Source: Bog-473 sp052148295
GTDB taxonomy: Bacteria; Actinomycetota; Acidimicrobiia; Acidimicrobiales; RAAP-2
Direction of reading: 5' to 3'
Length of the DNA: 64,000 nucleotides
Assembly: GCA_052148295.1 (NCBI GenBank)
Contig: JBKQIP010000065.1
Span: 5,809-69,808 of the forward strand
Position 1 is the stretch's first letter; each line of letters opens with the position of its first letter. Under the pieces are notes generated by a model. That model had not been told where the DNA came from, searched no databases, and was given only the letters and a program-made list of their open reading frames with translations. Both the position numbers and the translations under genes were made by a program. Of this stretch, positions 24,085 to 31,915 are shown piece by piece.

Positions 24085-24819
24085 GTGCCTCCGCGACCGA
24101 CACGGCAGTCGGATGAGAAGCCCGGGGCGCCGATTGCCGTCGGTCGCCGGGTGTTCCTCGGCGTGGTGGCGCTGGGCGCGGCCGGGATCCTCTTTGGCGC
24201 AAAGGTCCAGAGCGTCATCGGCGACGCCATCGGGTCCGGGCTCGGTGGATTGCTTCCCGGAGGGGATCGGTTCCGGATCTACTCCGTGAGCGACACGTTT
24301 CCCCTCATCCCACCGTCCGACTATCGCTTGGAGGTCAATGGGCTCGTGGACCGTCCCCAGGTCTTCACGTTGGCCGATCTCGAGGCGATGCCCCGAACCA
24401 AGCTGGTTCAGGAGTTTCAGTGTGTGACCGGATGGAGGGTCCCCGATGTCCATTGGGAGGGCGTCAAACTGTCCCACGTTCTGGACACGGTCGGCGTCAA
24501 GGATGGTGCCGTTGCTCTGAGTTTTGCCTCGTACGATGGGGTGGACACCGAGAGCCTCACCCTGGATCAGGCTCGGCTCTCCGATGTCATCGTGGCCTAT
24601 CGGATGTTGGGGGCTCCCGTCACCACCGAGCATGGGGGACCGGTGCGGCTCTATGTCGGACCAATGTTCGGCTACAAGTCGCTCAAGTGGCTGTCGGCCA
24701 TCCATGTGGTGAACCGGGTCATCCCGGGCTTTTGGGAGCAGAACGGGTATCCCGTCAATGGGTGGCGCGACGGCTCGACCGGGCCGACAGACCCAGCGTT
24801 GGAGCGGGGGGCGACGTGA
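24085..24819 (+). CDS. Sulfite-oxidase-fold molybdopterin oxidoreductase, Tat-exported
   Basis: A 244-residue molybdenum enzyme of the sulfite oxidase/MsrP group. Residues 20-24 are RRVFL inside GRRVFLGVVALGAAGIL, a twin-arginine export signal with a membrane segment. The core has FRIYSVSDTFPLIPPSDYRL, LEVNGLVDRPQVFTLADLEA and the cofactor-ligating Cys113 in VQEFQCVTGWRVPDVHWEGV. LYVGPMFGYKSLKWLSAIHV is the conserved C-terminal part. It would reduce or oxidise a substrate outside the membrane. GTG 24085 is the start. Its stop overlaps the GTG of a cytochrome b561 gene (GTGA), so the heme protein is its likely electron partner. Confidence 0.9.
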   Translation: MPPRPTRQSDEKPGAPIAVGRRVFLGVVALGAAGILFGAKVQSVIGDAIGSGLGGLLPGGDRFRIYSVSDTFPLIPPSDYRLEVNGLVDRPQVFTLADLEAMPRTKLVQEFQCVTGWRVPDVHWEGVKLSHVLDTVGVKDGAVALSFASYDGVDTESLTLDQARLSDVIVAYRMLGAPVTTEHGGPVRLYVGPMFGYKSLKWLSAIHVVNRVIPGFWEQNGYPVNGWRDGSTGPTDPALERGAT

Positions 24820-25475
24820 GCACACCGACGGAAGCTGTCCCTCGGCCCGCTCTGCGGATCGTACGGTTCGATCGGGTGCAGCGGGCCGCCCACTGGGCCA
24901 ATGCCGTTTTGTTCGGCATTCTCATGCTGACCGCCTTACCGCTGTATTTCACCTCGATATCGGTCGTCGTCGGCCGACGGGCGCTCGTCGCCGACATCCA
25001 CTTGTGGACGGGTGTCGTGCTGCCGTTGCCGATACTCATCTCCTTGCTCGGTCCCTGGGGGGCGCGGATGCGTCGTGACGTCGGGCGGATCAACCTGTGG
25101 TCGAGGGACGAAGTCCTCTGGCTCAAGTCGATGGGACGCAGGGCACCCCGCGTCGTCGACAAATTCAATCCTGGCCAGAAGCTCAATGCGATCTTCATCG
25201 GCGGCTGCATCGTGGTCATGTTGGCCACTGGCCTCATGTTGAAATGGTTCGGCTTCTTCCCGGTGAGCTGGCGTACCGGCGCGACGTTCGTCCACGACGT
25301 CCTGGCCTTCGCCATCTTCATCGTGGTCATCGGTCACATCCTCTTCGCCCTGACCCATCGTGACTCCCTTCGGTCGATGATCAAGGGCTGGGTCAGCGAG
25401 GAGTGGGCTGCTCGTCACGCTCCCGCGTGGCTCGCCGAGGAGACGCCGGAAATGGAGCGTGACCGGGTTCCTTGA
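24816..25475 (+). CDS. Cytochrome b561-family membrane subunit
   Basis: A 219-residue four-helix membrane protein: RAAHWANAVLFGILMLTALP, DIHLWTGVVLPLPILISLL, LNAIFIGGCIVVMLATGLML and FVHDVLAFAIFIVVIGHILF. Histidines in RAAHW, DIHLW, FVHDV and IGHIL are the expected heme b ligands. It starts at GTG 24816, inside the stop of the molybdopterin enzyme, so the two are translationally coupled and most likely form a complex passing electrons between the quinone pool and the exported molybdenum centre, as in the MsrPQ-type and formate dehydrogenase-gamma-like arrangements. Confidence 0.88.
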   Translation: MSTPTEAVPRPALRIVRFDRVQRAAHWANAVLFGILMLTALPLYFTSISVVVGRRALVADIHLWTGVVLPLPILISLLGPWGARMRRDVGRINLWSRDEVLWLKSMGRRAPRVVDKFNPGQKLNAIFIGGCIVVMLATGLMLKWFGFFPVSWRTGATFVHDVLAFAIFIVVIGHILFALTHRDSLRSMIKGWVSEEWAARHAPAWLAEETPEMERDRVP

Positions 25476-25529
25476 GGGCGCGACGTTCCGGCCTGCGGTG
25501 ACGGCGACCTCCCGCATGCGCTTCCTCGG

Positions 25530-25733
25530 TCACCCCGCGTCGGTCGAACGACCCCGTCGTGATCGAACGGCGAAGGCCAGAAGGGCCAGTCCGACCACGA
25601 TCAGCACCGCACCGACGATGGCCCATGTGCCCTCGCCGCTCATGCCCGAGCCATGGAGGACGTTCGTTCCCTGAAGGAGGAAGACGGTGCCGACCGCGGC
25701 GAGCACGATCCCGATGACTGCCCGTGCCCACAT
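25530..25733 (-). CDS. Small two-helix membrane protein
   Basis: A 67-residue protein with two membrane segments (WARAVIGIVLAAVGTVFLL and WAIVGAVLIVVGLALLAFAV) joined by a short Gly/Ser loop, ending in RSRRGRS. GGGAGG eight bases before ATG 25733 supports the start. The function is unknown. It lies convergent with the cytochrome b561 gene and divergent from the MOSC gene. Confidence 0.65.
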   Translation of the reverse strand: MWARAVIGIVLAAVGTVFLLQGTNVLHGSGMSGEGTWAIVGAVLIVVGLALLAFAVRSRRGRSTDAG

Positions 25734-25891
25734 GGTGCCTCCCTTCGCGGTGGCGGGCGATGTGGGGTCGACCGACCTGGTGCCGATGGTACCGTGGGCG
25801 AGGTAGCGCTCGTCCTGGGGTGTGAGCACGGAACGCATGCCGGCGCGGCGACGACAGGTGTATGCAGGAGCGCGAAGGAGCTCAGGCCACG

Positions 25892-26665
25892 GTGACACAT
25901 GACACGACGATCAGCCTCGGCACGATCGCCGAGTTGTATCGCTATCCGGTGAAATCGATGCAGGGACTCGGAGTCGACTCCCTGAACCTGCAGCTTCGGG
26001 GCGCCGAAGGAGACCGGTGCCGGGCGCTGATCGACCGCACGACCGGGAAGCTCATGAGCGCGAAGCGTTGGTCGAAGCTCTTGTTCGCTCTGGCCGACGA
26101 TGTTGGGATCACCCTGCCCGACGGCACGCAGCGAGCGTATGACGCCGATGATCTCGATACGGTGCTGTCGAATTGGATGGGGCGAGAGGTCCAGTTGCGT
26201 GAGGTAGATCCCGAGGAGCAGCTGGCCTTCGAGATGACCTTGGATCCTCCCAATGATGAGGCGGAGCTGTTCGACATTCCCGCAGCACCCGGATCGTTTC
26301 TCGATCTGGCGCCGGTGCATCTGGTGAGCCGACAGACGTTGCGGGGGAGTGGAACGGAACGCCCCGACTTGAATTGGGATGTGCGGCGATTTCGTCCCAA
26401 CCTGGTGGTGGACGGGCCGGGACTGTCCTCTTTCGGGGAGGATGCCTGGTGCGGTTCGCAATTGCGGATCGGCTCTGCTGGGCTGGAGGCACTGCAGCCC
26501 ACGGTCCGGTGCGCCATGCCGTTACGCGGCCAGCCCGGCCTCGAGTCTCAGCCCGGTCTGTTCAAGGCGTTGGACGGCATCCACGCCAATCATCTGGGCA
26601 TCTACATGACCGTGATCGCGCCGGGTTCGATCGGACTCGGAGACCAGGTGGAGATCCTGTCCTGA
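25892..26665 (+). CDS. MOSC-domain protein
   Basis: A 257-residue protein with an N-terminal beta-barrel MOSC_N domain (IAELYRYPVKSMQGLGVDSL at the start) and a C-terminal MOSC domain (LNWDVRRFRPNLVVDG, FGEDAWCGSQLRIG, PTVRCAMPLRG with the conserved Cys). MOSC domains handle the sulfido ligand of molybdenum enzymes or act in related sulfur and N-hydroxyl reduction. It sits in the molybdenum-cofactor region between the molybdopterin enzyme and moaC. GTG 25892 with GGAG nine bases upstream is preferred; ATG 25862 is also possible. Confidence 0.85.
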   Translation: MTHDTTISLGTIAELYRYPVKSMQGLGVDSLNLQLRGAEGDRCRALIDRTTGKLMSAKRWSKLLFALADDVGITLPDGTQRAYDADDLDTVLSNWMGREVQLREVDPEEQLAFEMTLDPPNDEAELFDIPAAPGSFLDLAPVHLVSRQTLRGSGTERPDLNWDVRRFRPNLVVDGPGLSSFGEDAWCGSQLRIGSAGLEALQPTVRCAMPLRGQPGLESQPGLFKALDGIHANHLGIYMTVIAPGSIGLGDQVEILS

Positions 26666-26776
26666 GCCGGGCCACTGCCCGTCTCGTCATGTCGCTTCTC
26701 CCCGGAGATCTCCGGGCCCGTCGCGCCAGGTCGACCGGTGCCACGTGGGCGGCGCGACCGCCTTCCTGATGCCCTC

Positions 26777-27337
26777 TCATGGTGACGTCGGTCCGGTCCG
26801 GGGGGCCTCCGCGGGGTCGTCCGCCGGCCGGTCGCGGTGACGCATCCGACCCTCGGGTCCGCCGCGTTCCCAGATCCCGGACCTCCCGCCGGACTTGTGC
26901 CAGAGGGTCAATTCCTCGATCGCGACCGCAGGGTCCACGCTCTTGAGTGCTGTGACCAACGTGAGCGCGGCCACGGCGCACGCGGTCAGGGCCTCCATCT
27001 CCACCCCGGTCCGCTCGACGATCTCCGTCGTGGCGCTCACCACGATCCGGTGAGGTGCCACGGTGACCTCGACTGCCACACGGTCGATTCTGATGGGATG
27101 GCACAGGGGAATGAGCGTCGACGTCTGCTTGGCGGCCTGGACGCCCGCAATGCGGGCGGCCTCGACCACGTCGACACCCCCCTCGGCGTGGAGAAGCAGG
27201 TGTGGGGCGTCGGCCGTGGTCGCCACCGCGCAACGGGCGATGGCGACCCGCCGTGTCGCGGGCTTGGCGGTGACGTTCACCATGCGGGCGCGACCCTGCT
27301 CGTCAAGGTGCGTCAGGTCCGTCGTTTCCGCGTTCAT
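26777..27337 (-). CDS. moaC: Cyclic pyranopterin monophosphate synthase MoaC
   Basis: A 186-residue MoaC, which with MoaA turns GTP into cyclic pyranopterin monophosphate, the first step of molybdenum cofactor synthesis. Family hallmarks are LTHLDEQGRARMVNVTAKP, AGVQAAKQTSTLIPLCHPI (active-site Lys/His segment), VERTGVEMEALTACAVAAL and LTLWHKSGGRSGIW. The C-terminal tail of about 20 Arg/Pro-rich residues is longer than usual. ATG 27337 overlaps the moaD stop by three bases. It is the last gene of the minus-strand operon. Confidence 0.95.
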   Translation of the reverse strand: MNAETTDLTHLDEQGRARMVNVTAKPATRRVAIARCAVATTADAPHLLLHAEGGVDVVEAARIAGVQAAKQTSTLIPLCHPIRIDRVAVEVTVAPHRIVVSATTEIVERTGVEMEALTACAVAALTLVTALKSVDPAVAIEELTLWHKSGGRSGIWERGGPEGRMRHRDRPADDPAEAPRTGPTSP

Positions 27338-27570
27338 CCTCCGGAGACCGGCGGGATAACGGCGACCTCGTCGGCATCGGTGACGCGCGCGTCGCGTCCG
27401 GCCGCTTCCCCGTTCAGCCACACCTGGGAAACGGCCACGACCTGCGCGAATTCCTCACCGAACCGCTGCGTAGCCGCTGCGATGACGTCGGACACGCTCT
27501 GCCCCGGCAGGGTCACGCTGGATGTGCCGGCCGCCACGCGGGCCGGACCGAAGAGCCGCACGGAAGCCAT
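27334..27570 (-). CDS. moaD: Molybdopterin synthase sulfur carrier MoaD
   Basis: A 78-residue ubiquitin-like MoaD, the small subunit that brings sulfur as a C-terminal thiocarboxylate to the MoaE subunit. It starts SVRLFGPARVAAG and ends in ADEVAVIPPVSGG, with the obligatory terminal Gly-Gly. The length is normal. It lies between moaA and moaC, overlapping moaC and two bases from moaA. No adenylating MoeB gene is in the window. Confidence 0.93.
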   Translation of the reverse strand: MASVRLFGPARVAAGTSSVTLPGQSVSDVIAAATQRFGEEFAQVVAVSQVWLNGEAAGRDARVTDADEVAVIPPVSGG

Positions 27571-27572
27571 CG

Positions 27573-28568
27573 CTAGCCTCCGATCATGGACATGGACCGG
27601 GCCGGGCTGAGAAATCCGGGCTCATTGATGCCGTGGCCCGGAAACTTCGCCCAGACGGACTTCCGGAACAGGAGCGCGAGTTCGGCATCGGTTCCGCCGC
27701 CGCGCAGGAGGGAACGCACGGTCTGTTCGTCGTCGGAGAACAGGCAGTTGCGCAACGCGCCGTCCGCGGTGAGGCGGAGGCGGTCGCACGTGCCGCAGAA
27801 CGGCTCCGTGACGCTGGAGATCAAGCCGATCTCCCCGCGCCCGTCGGCGAAGCGGAACCGCTCGGCCGGCGCCGAGCCGGCCTGATCGGAGACCGGCTCG
27901 AGCGGCCAGACGGCTGAGATCCGGGCCAGGACCTCGCGCCCCGGCACGAGATGGTCCCGGTCCCATTTCCCCTGTGCGTCGAGAGGCATGAATTCGATGA
28001 AGCGCACGATGCGTCCAGTCTCCCGGGCGAAGGAGGCGAAGTCGATGATCTCCTCGTCGTTCTGTCCGCGGAGGAGCACCACATTGACCTTCAGCGGCCG
28101 CAGGCCGGCTGCTTCGGCGGCCTGCATTGCCTGAAGGACGACCGGCAGGCTGCCGCGCCGGCGGATGCCGGCAAAGCGCTCGGTCCGCAGCGAGTCACAG
28201 CTCACGTTGACCCGACGCAGACCGGCGGCCGCCAGCGGTGCGGCCATCCGGGACAGCTCGGTGCCATTGGTCGTGAGGGCGAGGTCGTCGAAGCCGAGCT
28301 GCGCCAGAGAGTGGATGAACCCGGGCAGGCCCTTGCGGATCAAAGGTTCACCGCCGGTGATCCGCACCGCGGTGACCCCGAGGTCGCGGGCCACCCGGGC
28401 CACGCGGGTCATCTCGTCGAAGGTCAGGAGCTCCCGCGGCGACATGAAGGGGAGTCCTTCTTCAGGCATGCAGTACACGCAGCGGAGATTGCAGCGATCG
28501 GTCACCGAGATCCGCAGATCGCGGTGCACCCGCCCATAGGTGTCCACCAGCGGGCCCTCTCCCGGCAT
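27573..28568 (-). CDS. moaA: GTP 3',8-cyclase MoaA (radical SAM)
   Basis: A 331-residue radical SAM enzyme. The first [4Fe-4S] cluster is bound by CNLRCVYC (Cys26, Cys30, Cys33), the SAM-binding GGEP by VRITGGEPLIRKG, and the second cluster by EPFCGTCDRLRLTADGALRN with the following Cys. It ends GG (RSMSMIGG), the conserved C terminus needed for catalysis. ATG 28568 has AGGAG just upstream; a GTG at 28652, overlapping the moeA stop, is an alternative giving 28 more residues. It makes the first molybdenum-cofactor intermediate from GTP. Confidence 0.95.
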   Translation of the reverse strand: MPGEGPLVDTYGRVHRDLRISVTDRCNLRCVYCMPEEGLPFMSPRELLTFDEMTRVARVARDLGVTAVRITGGEPLIRKGLPGFIHSLAQLGFDDLALTTNGTELSRMAAPLAAAGLRRVNVSCDSLRTERFAGIRRRGSLPVVLQAMQAAEAAGLRPLKVNVVLLRGQNDEEIIDFASFARETGRIVRFIEFMPLDAQGKWDRDHLVPGREVLARISAVWPLEPVSDQAGSAPAERFRFADGRGEIGLISSVTEPFCGTCDRLRLTADGALRNCLFSDDEQTVRSLLRGGGTDAELALLFRKSVWAKFPGHGINEPGFLSPARSMSMIGG

Positions 28569-28648
28569 CGTCCGCTCCTGCCGTTCCGCCGCACCGCCGG
28601 GCGCGCCGCGGTGCGGTCTCACGGAGAGACGCACGGGCACCGACGTCG

Positions 28649-29884
28649 TCACGGGGCCCCCAGCCGATCGGCCTCGAGCAGGAGCACGTCCACGGCTGCA
28701 CCCGCCGGAGCTCCCTCGCCGTCGGGGAGGAGGAGGAGGGCGTTGGCCTCGGCCATGGCATGGAGCTGGTGCGACTCCTGCCCCCGGCCCGCACGGACGC
28801 GCCACCTACCCTCGGGGTCGACCGTGACCCGGGCCCGGAGGAGGTGGAGCTTCCCGTCGCGCTGTCGCGGCAGCGCCTCTTCGGAGACGGCGCGCACCAC
28901 GGGTCGCAGGGGCGAACGGTGCCCACCGAGCAGGCGCAGGGATGGCCGCACGAAGAGCTCGAAGCTCACCATCGCCGAGACCGGGTTCCCCGGCAGCGCG
29001 AAGACCGGCGTACCCGACCCCGCCAGAAGGCCGAAGGCAAAGGGCTTGGCCGGCTTGATGGCAACCTGCATCCAGCGCATCGATCCGGAGCTGAGCTTTT
29101 CGAGGACGGTCCGGACGAGATCGAGATCGCCGACACTGACCCCGCCACTGGTGACCACGGCGTCACAGGTCGCGCCGCCGCGGGACAGCACGTCAACCAG
29201 CGCCGACTCGTCGTCGCCCACGAGGCCGAGGTCCACGCAGGCCCATCCTTCCCGGCGTGCCAGCGCGAGGAGGGTGTGCCGGTTGGCGTCCCGGATCTTC
29301 CCCGGGGGGAGTGGCCCAGGGTCGGTGGAGAGCTCGTCACCGGTCGAGAGCACCCCGACGGTCGGCCGCGGATGGACCACCACCCGGGTGAGTCCCTGGC
29401 TGGCCAGCACCCCGACGTGCGCCGGAGTGAGCACGCAACCGGCGGGCACGATGACGTCACCGATGGCAACATCGCGGCCGGGTTGCCGCACGAAGTCGCC
29501 GCGCTCGAGTGCACGCAGGATGGTCACCCCGGCGCCTCCGGGCTCGGCCTCGGTCTGCTCGATCATGCAGACGGCATCTGCCCCCGCCGGCAACGGGGCT
29601 CCGGTCATGATGCGGGCCGCCTGCCCCGGACCGACCGCCCCATCGAGGAGGTGACCGGCCATGACCGAACCGATCACGTCGAGCCGGACGGGTGCGCCGC
29701 GAGTGTCCTGCGCCCTGACGGCGAAGCCGTCCATGGAGGAATTGGTGAAGGGCGGCACCGGCTCCGTGGCGACAACAGGCCCCGCGGCGACACACCCCAC
29801 GGCGTCGTCGAGCACCATGGGCCGGCCCGCCAACGGGGTGCAGAGCCCGAACACGAACTGCTGCGCCTCGTCGAGCGGGATCAT
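28649..29884 (-). CDS. moeA: Molybdopterin molybdenumtransferase MoeA
   Basis: A 411-residue MoeA, which inserts molybdate into adenylylated molybdopterin. It has PPFTNSSMDGFAVRA at the N terminus, GQAARIMTGAPLPAGADAVC, VGVLSTGDELSTD, DAVVTSGGVSVGDLDLVRTV and VFALPGNPVSAMVSFELFV, all family landmarks. The C-terminal domain (SHQLHAMAEANALLLLPDG) is complete. ATG 29884 overlaps the moaE stop by four bases. A mogA-type partner lies upstream in the same cluster. Confidence 0.95.
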   Translation of the reverse strand: MIPLDEAQQFVFGLCTPLAGRPMVLDDAVGCVAAGPVVATEPVPPFTNSSMDGFAVRAQDTRGAPVRLDVIGSVMAGHLLDGAVGPGQAARIMTGAPLPAGADAVCMIEQTEAEPGGAGVTILRALERGDFVRQPGRDVAIGDVIVPAGCVLTPAHVGVLASQGLTRVVVHPRPTVGVLSTGDELSTDPGPLPPGKIRDANRHTLLALARREGWACVDLGLVGDDESALVDVLSRGGATCDAVVTSGGVSVGDLDLVRTVLEKLSSGSMRWMQVAIKPAKPFAFGLLAGSGTPVFALPGNPVSAMVSFELFVRPSLRLLGGHRSPLRPVVRAVSEEALPRQRDGKLHLLRARVTVDPEGRWRVRAGRGQESHQLHAMAEANALLLLPDGEGAPAGAAVDVLLLEADRLGAP

Positions 29885-30402
29885 GCCTCGGCGCTCGCGG
29901 CGGGCGACCTCACGCCGGGCGGAGGTGACGCCAGGGCCCCGTCGTGCTCATGGGAACAGAGGCTCCAGTCGGATCCGCCGGCCCAGATCTCCCGTTTCCA
30001 GATGGGAACGGTCTGCTTGACCGTGTCGATGCAGAACTCCGCCGCGGCAAAGGCTTCCCTCCGATGGGGCGTCGACGCCACGACCACGACGGCGGTCTCT
30101 CCCACCGAAAGGGGGCCCACCCGGTGCAGCAGCACCAGGCGGCCCACCTCGGGCCAACGTGCTCGGGCCGCACCGGCAACGGAGCTCAGACGCGGCACGA
30201 CCTGTTCCTCATAGGCTTCGTACTCCAGGCAGGTCACGCCCGGGCGCCCCGCCGAATGATCGCGGACGGCGCCGCAGAAGGTGACGATGGCACCGCACCC
30301 GGGACGGCCGGCCCAGCGCCAGGCCTCGTCGACGGGGAGCGGTCCGTGGCCGACGGCCAGCCACTCGTCGCCGGCCGGCTGCGGCCACTGGCCCGGCGTC
30401 AC
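29881..30402 (-). CDS. moaE: Molybdopterin synthase catalytic subunit MoaE
   Basis: A 173-residue MoaE, the large subunit of molybdopterin synthase, which with MoaD adds the dithiolene sulfurs. Landmarks are CGAIVTFCGAVRDHSAGRP, LEYEAYEEQVVPRL, VLLHRVGPLSVGETAVVVV and VKQTVPIWKREIW (active-site Lys residues). The C-terminal tail is about 20 residues longer than usual. It overlaps the stop of the XdhC-like frame upstream and the start of moeA downstream, each by four bases. Confidence 0.93.
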   Translation of the reverse strand: MTPGQWPQPAGDEWLAVGHGPLPVDEAWRWAGRPGCGAIVTFCGAVRDHSAGRPGVTCLEYEAYEEQVVPRLSSVAGAARARWPEVGRLVLLHRVGPLSVGETAVVVVASTPHRREAFAAAEFCIDTVKQTVPIWKREIWAGGSDWSLCSHEHDGALASPPPGVRSPAASAEA

Positions 30403-30668
30403 GAAACGGCCCGGTGGATCGGCTCGGAGATGTCGCGGCGCGTGATGGGTGGCCGGTCGATCCTGTGGTCACGGCTCAACGCGCCGATCGCGCCCTGCGG
30501 TCCCGGTCGCTCCGCCCTCGGGGCCAGGTCGTGCGGGGGCGCCCCCTTCATGGCCATGGCGACTCCGGGCCCGGCTGAGCCGGTCGGGGCCACGGCGACA
30601 CGGCGCGTCCAGGCCACGCGACGGCCGGTGTCCTGCCATCGTTCGACATCTGCGAACACGTGCCTCAC
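30399..30668 (-). CDS. XdhC-like N-terminal remnant
   Basis: An 89-residue frame from GTG 30668 (GGGAGAGAGGG upstream). It begins VRHVFADVERWQDTGRRVAW, then APTGSAGPGVAMAM. This resembles the N terminus of XdhC/CoxI, a chaperone that inserts the molybdenum cofactor (usual pattern: VxxVLxDLERWxxxGRRVALAxVVxxxGSxPRxPGAxMAV). The expected glycine/cysteine segment (SVSGGCVE) is absent and the rest is Arg-rich and unlike the family, so it is probably truncated or frameshifted. It overlaps moaE by four bases and lies inside the cofactor operon, which fits an XdhC origin. The identification is tentative. Confidence 0.4.
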   Translation of the reverse strand: MRHVFADVERWQDTGRRVAWTRRVAVAPTGSAGPGVAMAMKGAPPHDLAPRAERPGPQGAIGALSRDHRIDRPPITRRDISEPIHRAVS

Positions 30669-30780
30669 GGCTGCCCTCTCTCCCACCCGCACGATCCCGC
30701 GGGACCGAGATGGACTCCAGAGTACTCAGGGCACCAGCACGATCGCGCCCCACCTCAGCGGTGATCGGCCGATCAATGGG

Positions 30781-31248
30781 TCAATGGGGCGTCGCACCGG
30801 CGAGGAGCTCGAGGGCGTGAGGCAGGACATCGACGACCGCTTCGATCGACTCCACGGCACCCTTCGGGGAGCCGGGGACGTTGAGGACCACACACCGGCC
30901 CATCGTCCCCGCCAGGCCCCGTGAGAGCCGCCCGAGCGGACTGACGGCACGCATGGCCTCGGCCAGTCCCGGAGCCAGGCGTTCGATCACGCTGCCGGTC
31001 GCCTCCGGCGTGAGGTCGCTGGGGGAGAAGCCGGTCCCCCCGGTCGTCACGACGAGCCCGGAGAAATGGGCGGTCATGTCGGTCAGCGCCGCGGCCACCG
31101 GCGTCACCCCATCGGGAACGGTCCGTCGTTCGATGATCGCCACGCCGTGACGGGCGAGAGCATTGGCCAGTTCCTCTCCGGACCGGTCTTCACGCAGGCC
31201 GCGGCTCACCGACTCCGAGACCGTGAGGATCTTGGCGTCGAACGGCAC
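30781..31248 (-). CDS. mog: Molybdenum cofactor protein MogA/MoaB
   Basis: A 155-residue protein of the MogA/MoaB family, which adenylylates molybdopterin before MoeA inserts molybdate. It shows ILTVSESVSRGLREDRSGEE, VVTTGGTGFSPSDLTPEAT (the GGTG substrate loop), PLGRLSRGLAGTMGRCVVLN and VPGSPKGAVESI. The length is right for the single-domain form. It heads the minus-strand cluster leading to moaE, moeA, moaA, moaD and moaC, and is divergent from a PPOX-fold gene. Confidence 0.92.
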   Translation of the reverse strand: MPFDAKILTVSESVSRGLREDRSGEELANALARHGVAIIERRTVPDGVTPVAAALTDMTAHFSGLVVTTGGTGFSPSDLTPEATGSVIERLAPGLAEAMRAVSPLGRLSRGLAGTMGRCVVLNVPGSPKGAVESIEAVVDVLPHALELLAGATPH

Positions 31249-31297
31249 GACGGCGACGCTATCCCGCCCCGATCTCGGCGGGCGCGATACTGATGGG

Positions 31298-31915
31298 GTG
31301 GGAAAGACCTACGAGCACATCGAGGCGGTGCTGGCCGAGTGGCTGGTGGCGCAGCCGGTGTTCTTCGTGGCGACGTCCCCCCTGGCGGCCGACGGGTCGA
31401 TCAACTGCTCACCCAAGGGCAATCGGGGAGAGTTCGCCGTCCTCGGGGAGCGCACGGTTGCGTATCTCGACCAGACCGGCAGCGGTGTCGAGACGATCGC
31501 CCACCTCCGGGAGAACGGCCGGATCGTGGTCATGTTCTGCGCCTTCGCCGGCCCACCGCGCATCGTCCGTTTGCACGGGACGGGTCGGGTCGTGACCACG
31601 GCCATGGCGGAATTTGCCGACGTGGCCTGCGCCTTCCCTGGGGGTGCCGGCGTGGGTGTCCGTTCGGTCATCGTGGTCGATGTGAGTCGTATCTCGGACT
31701 CGTGCGGCTACGGCGTTCCGCTCATGTCGTTCGAGGGACACCGACCGACCATGGACCAGTGGTCCGCCCGGAAGGGACCGGAGGGCATACGGAACTACTG
31801 GTCGGAGAAGAACGCCGTGAGCATCGACAACCTGGAGGGACTCTCCGATCCGGAGAAGGCGCCCAGCGAAGGACCAAACGGCGCGAACGCCGAGAAGGTC
31901 GTGTCGGGGGACTAG
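31298..31915 (+). CDS. Pyridoxamine 5'-phosphate oxidase-fold protein
   Basis: A 205-residue flavin-reductase-like split barrel: YEHIEAVLAEWLVAQPVFFV, SPLAADGSINCSPKGNRGEF, LDQTGSGVETIAHLRENGRI, VMFCAFAGPPRIVRLHGTGR. INCSPKG is characteristic of PPOX-type proteins binding FMN or F420; the exact cofactor is not determined. GTG 31298 is preferred to the ATG at 31,293, which is in another frame. The C-terminal 25 residues are polar and disordered. Its stop overlaps the lipoprotein stop by three bases (tail to tail). Confidence 0.85.
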   Translation: MGKTYEHIEAVLAEWLVAQPVFFVATSPLAADGSINCSPKGNRGEFAVLGERTVAYLDQTGSGVETIAHLRENGRIVVMFCAFAGPPRIVRLHGTGRVVTTAMAEFADVACAFPGGAGVGVRSVIVVDVSRISDSCGYGVPLMSFEGHRPTMDQWSARKGPEGIRNYWSEKNAVSIDNLEGLSDPEKAPSEGPNGANAEKVVSGD

